From contig JAAYNI010000075.1 in the NCBI GenBank assembly GCA_012520995.1, positions 1-41,721 on the forward strand: 41,721 bases of DNA, given 5' to 3'. The position numbers and the translations under genes are program-made. The notes below the pieces were generated by a model, which was not told the origin of the DNA, did no database searches, and saw nothing but the letters and a program-made list of their open reading frames with translations. The stretch's first letter is position 1; every line of letters begins with the position of its first letter. The stretch is from Candidatus Rifleibacteriota bacterium (lineage in GTDB: Bacteria > Muiribacteriota > Ozemobacteria > Ozemobacterales > Ozemobacteraceae). This document shows positions 39,385-41,721 of this stretch, piece by piece.

Positions 39385-40959
39385 ATGAAGAAATATTTTG
39401 CTATTACCCTCCTGACCATTTCAGCACTTTTACTGACAGCATGTGGCGGAGGCGGAGGCGGAAGCGTAAGCAGCGGCGGAGCTGGCATCGGAGGAAGCAT
39501 CGCTGGAACAGACGGCGAAGGGAATTTTGCCAACTTTATACAATACTTTGATTTTCCCGTTGGGAATCCAAGTAACATCAGCATTTCTCTTACCTATAAT
39601 CAAGGCATTGTTTCTCCAAAAGACATTCGCTATGCTTTTGACGATGAGGACTGGAAGGAATTGCCCGAAGATGGCATAGTGACCTTTCCCGGAGCAAAAC
39701 CAATCTCTTTGAAATCTCCAACAATTAATGAATCCGCCATAACATCAGAAATTTCTTACAAAGACCTGCGGATTCTTTGCCTCCCTCCTAACAATGAATT
39801 TCTGCCGCTATGCAGGATTTACAAAGACGTTTTCAGTCATATGGGTACAGTAAATTTGGCTATCTGGGGTTATAACTTCGTAGATTCACCTAGCTCCGGT
39901 TACGGAGTAAGCAACCTCACGCTTAGGCAAGATACGAATTATAGCAATACGCCTGAATTTTTAAGATGGGATATATCAGGCGACACGGTTTTCGGCATCA
40001 CATTTCCTGGAGGATCTCTAACAAATCAACCAACATCTGACACCGACATCACTGCCCATTTTTTCTTGCCTTATATGACTGCTTCAAATTACACACAAAC
40101 CTTTCAAGCATATTTCCCTGGCGACCTTTCTTGCGAAGTTTTGGCATTTGTGTATTTGCAAATTCCAGATTCTCTCAACAAAGACTGGGCAACTGCTAAG
40201 CCATCCATGACTGTCACAACAGCGAACGATGGCTCTGAGCTTTCTCTCTACGGCTTTGATTATAAAACAGCCGAATGGATAGAGATTGGCACAGCAAATA
40301 GGACAGCTTCTGAAGTGAATGCTTCTTGCAAATACGAATGCGCGCTTTCTGAATATTACCCTTGGTATTGCCTTGCCAAACCTCTGGAATCAGAGAAGAT
40401 GATAGATGTTGAAGTAATATTTGCCGACTTCCCTTCTGACGTTTACAATAGAGCCAATGACTTCTGCAAAGCCAATAAAGACCTCTTCACTGCGGATACC
40501 ATCTATAATATTTTTGGAAAAAACGACAGCCTTAACAATGGTATAGGTCGCATCTTTCAAATCTGGTGGGAAATAAAAAACAACTCTAAACATGAAGGAG
40601 AACTTTCAGGAATCTTAGGTCCCTATTATGAAAAGGACGGCAGAGAATATTACAATCTGCCGGAAGGGATTGAATTAAAAGAGGGAGATAAATATTCTTT
40701 GGCGAGAAAGAACTTTGTTCAAGCTCTTTACCAAGATGTTGTCAAAGAACCCAGACTCAGATCTATACCCCTCCCTGCATGCAAGTTCTCTCCGCTGGTT
40801 TGGAAGAGCGGAAAAAGTATATTTCCGCAAGCAAGGCTCATTTCAGATTATACGGGCAAAATTAAGTTTCAAAAACCTGCAGATGCCTCCTTCAATCTCT
40901 ACGAAGGAAAAATCGAAGGCTCTCTCGCTGAACACGGCGAAACAAATTTGATTTATTAA
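39385..40959 (+). CDS. Uncharacterised lipoprotein with poly-glycine linker
   Basis: The 524-residue product has a clear lipoprotein signal: MKKYF, a hydrophobic core and the lipobox LLTAC with Cys20, so it is probably lipid-anchored at the outer face of the inner membrane or in the outer membrane. A flexible Gly/Ser stretch (residues 21-44) follows. The rest (about 50-524) is likely beta-rich with several aromatic segments and paired cysteines (for example NASCKYECALSEYYPWYCLA), and I do not recognise it. AGAGG stands seven bases before the ATG. The preceding gene is 30 bp upstream. No repeats or catalytic motifs are visible. Surface or periplasmic binding is a guess. Confidence 0.85.
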   Translation: MKKYFAITLLTISALLLTACGGGGGGSVSSGGAGIGGSIAGTDGEGNFANFIQYFDFPVGNPSNISISLTYNQGIVSPKDIRYAFDDEDWKELPEDGIVTFPGAKPISLKSPTINESAITSEISYKDLRILCLPPNNEFLPLCRIYKDVFSHMGTVNLAIWGYNFVDSPSSGYGVSNLTLRQDTNYSNTPEFLRWDISGDTVFGITFPGGSLTNQPTSDTDITAHFFLPYMTASNYTQTFQAYFPGDLSCEVLAFVYLQIPDSLNKDWATAKPSMTVTTANDGSELSLYGFDYKTAEWIEIGTANRTASEVNASCKYECALSEYYPWYCLAKPLESEKMIDVEVIFADFPSDVYNRANDFCKANKDLFTADTIYNIFGKNDSLNNGIGRIFQIWWEIKNNSKHEGELSGILGPYYEKDGREYYNLPEGIELKEGDKYSLARKNFVQALYQDVVKEPRLRSIPLPACKFSPLVWKSGKSIFPQARLISDYTGKIKFQKPADASFNLYEGKIEGSLAEHGETNLIY

Positions 40960-41267
40960 TAATTGCTATCCGATTAACAAAAACCCTTAATAAACCACAG
41001 AACACACGGAACACACAGACCAAAAACCGAAAACTCCAGAAAACTCCAGAAAACTTTTCATGCATGAAACATAATGTAGAAGCAAATTAACCAAAGCTTG
41101 ATTTAAAAACGATAACAACTAGATAAATCGGGGGTTTGGAGCATCCAGGATGCACGCTGAACTGCAGGGAGAACTTCTCTATAATGCTTAAAGAGAAAGG
41201 CACCGTAGTAAATTACAATTGCTCACATTTTACCTAGACATCCAATCTTAACGAAGGAAATAGAATT
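40960..41267. repeat. 308-bp gap with a CACAGAACACACGG repeat piece
   Basis: ACCACAGAACACACGGAAC near 40995 matches the piece at about 1710-1730. CTCCAGAAAA is repeated twice at about 41034-41053. A small palindrome GCATCCAGGATGC lies at 41141-41153, and a TATAAT (41180-41185) could be the -10 box for the downstream gene. No coding frame stands out. Confidence 0.5.
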
Positions 41268-41582
41268 ATGAAAAAAGTAAAGATCACGGTGAAGAGAATA
41301 GCAATCCATAAAGATCTCATCGATGAATATGAGAATCCGATTGAGAACGCCTGTAACTTAGCAGAAGGACAGGTGTTTATCGCAAATGGCTGGCAAAAGC
41401 CGGAAGGCATATGCGACAGTGCATGGGAGACGATGTCGCCATTTGTAATGACCTTGGCTTATGGAGGCGAAGATATCTACAACGGTTGGATGAAGAACAA
41501 AAAAACTGCAATGATTTCATGCAATGACGGCTTTCGTCCTGTCAGTTTTCTCTTGGAAGCTTTGGACACAGAGGCTGACTAA
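41268..41582 (+). CDS. TIGR04076 family protein
   Basis: The 104-residue protein matches the small TIGR04076 family: it begins MKKVKITVKRI, has NLAEGQVFIANGWQKPEGICDSAW in the middle (the EGQ...PEG-C-DWAW-type motif), and ends with TAMISCNDGFRPVSFLLE. Members are found mostly in anaerobes and have no known function; conserved cysteines (in GICDSAW and ISCNDG) may matter for metal or redox work. AAGGA lies nine bases before the ATG. A hydrolase gene follows about 20 bp on, so the two may be co-transcribed. Confidence 0.85.
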   Translation: MKKVKITVKRIAIHKDLIDEYENPIENACNLAEGQVFIANGWQKPEGICDSAWETMSPFVMTLAYGGEDIYNGWMKNKKTAMISCNDGFRPVSFLLEALDTEAD

Positions 41583-41601
41583 GAATGATAAGATTAGCTT
41601 T

Positions 41602-41721
41602 ATGAACAAGGTCGTCATATATATACACGGAAAAGGCGGCAACGCAAAAGAAGCAGCAGATTATAAGCCGCTTTTTGCTGACAGCAATGTCATCGGATTG
41701 GACTATACAGCACAATCACCA
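41602..41721 (+). CDS. Alpha/beta hydrolase, N-terminal 40 residues (cut by window end)
   Basis: ATG 41602 opens a frame that runs off the window: MNKVVIYIHGKGGNAKEAAD, then DSNVIGLDYTAQSP. The IYIHGKGG segment is the oxyanion-hole strand and loop of small alpha/beta hydrolases, and the GLDY segment the next strand. The nucleophile elbow lies beyond the end. Ribosome binding site is weak. Substrate cannot be inferred. Confidence 0.72.
   Translation, partial: MNKVVIYIHGKGGNAKEAADYKPLFADSNVIGLDYTAQSP

Overview
The window looks like chromosomal DNA from a low-G+C, diderm (Gram-negative-type) and probably anaerobic bacterium. An ADP-heptose epimerase implies lipopolysaccharide, and a lipobox protein and a Tad pilus motor are also present. 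The alcohol dehydrogenase is close to clostridial and thermoanaerobic NADP-dependent enzymes, and GlmL and ornithine-racemase homologues recall amino-acid fermenters. Gene content would suit an uncultured candidate phylum (Riflebacteria or Wallbacteria type), but this is a guess, because no rRNA or ribosomal protein gene is present to place it.

Layout. 1-8.6 kb: the edge of an IS630-like transposase, glycerate 2-kinase, the RNA ligase RtcB (minus strand), a DUF4143 AAA ATPase behind three evenly spaced palindromes, a DUF2156 protein divergent from a short old-yellow-enzyme homologue, and SppA. 8.6-10.4 kb, minus strand: a flavodoxin-like Fe-S reductase and HldD with a cysteine-rich insertion. 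10.5-18 kb, plus strand: a nucleic-acid-processing cluster of DHH/DHHA1 phosphoesterase, a small unknown protein, a Clp1/Grc3-type polynucleotide kinase, SbcD and SbcC. 18-21.4 kb: arginine decarboxylase (SpeA) and the alcohol dehydrogenase, each followed by a clear hairpin terminator.

34.4-21.5 kb, minus strand: ten genes in tight succession (gaps of at most 36 nt, several overlaps) behind one good promoter. They are a TadZ-TadA fusion, a TadB-TadC fusion, DUF523/TudS-like, a divergent GH13 protein, GlmL, an ornithine-type racemase, alanine racemase, a histone-H1-tailed protein, a beta-CASP metallo-beta-lactamase nuclease and a 61-residue Cys-containing protein. Upstream of that run lies a 49-residue Cys-rich gene. 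35-41.7 kb: oligopeptidase B, tRNA-Arg(CCG), a GNAT acetyltransferase, a membrane-anchored acidic protein paired with a lipoprotein, a TIGR04076 protein, and the start of an alpha/beta hydrolase cut by the window end.

Most long intergenic gaps carry pieces of degenerate dispersed repeats. One 20-bp motif lies directly after several stop codons, in the sense direction. The most unusual items are the two Tad fusions heading a ten-gene run, the DHH/Clp1/SbcCD neighbourhood, the 39-bp-spaced palindromes before the AAA ATPase, the Cys/acid repeat inside HldD, and the 3'-UTR-associated repeat. All functional calls are from motif recognition by eye; no database search was run.
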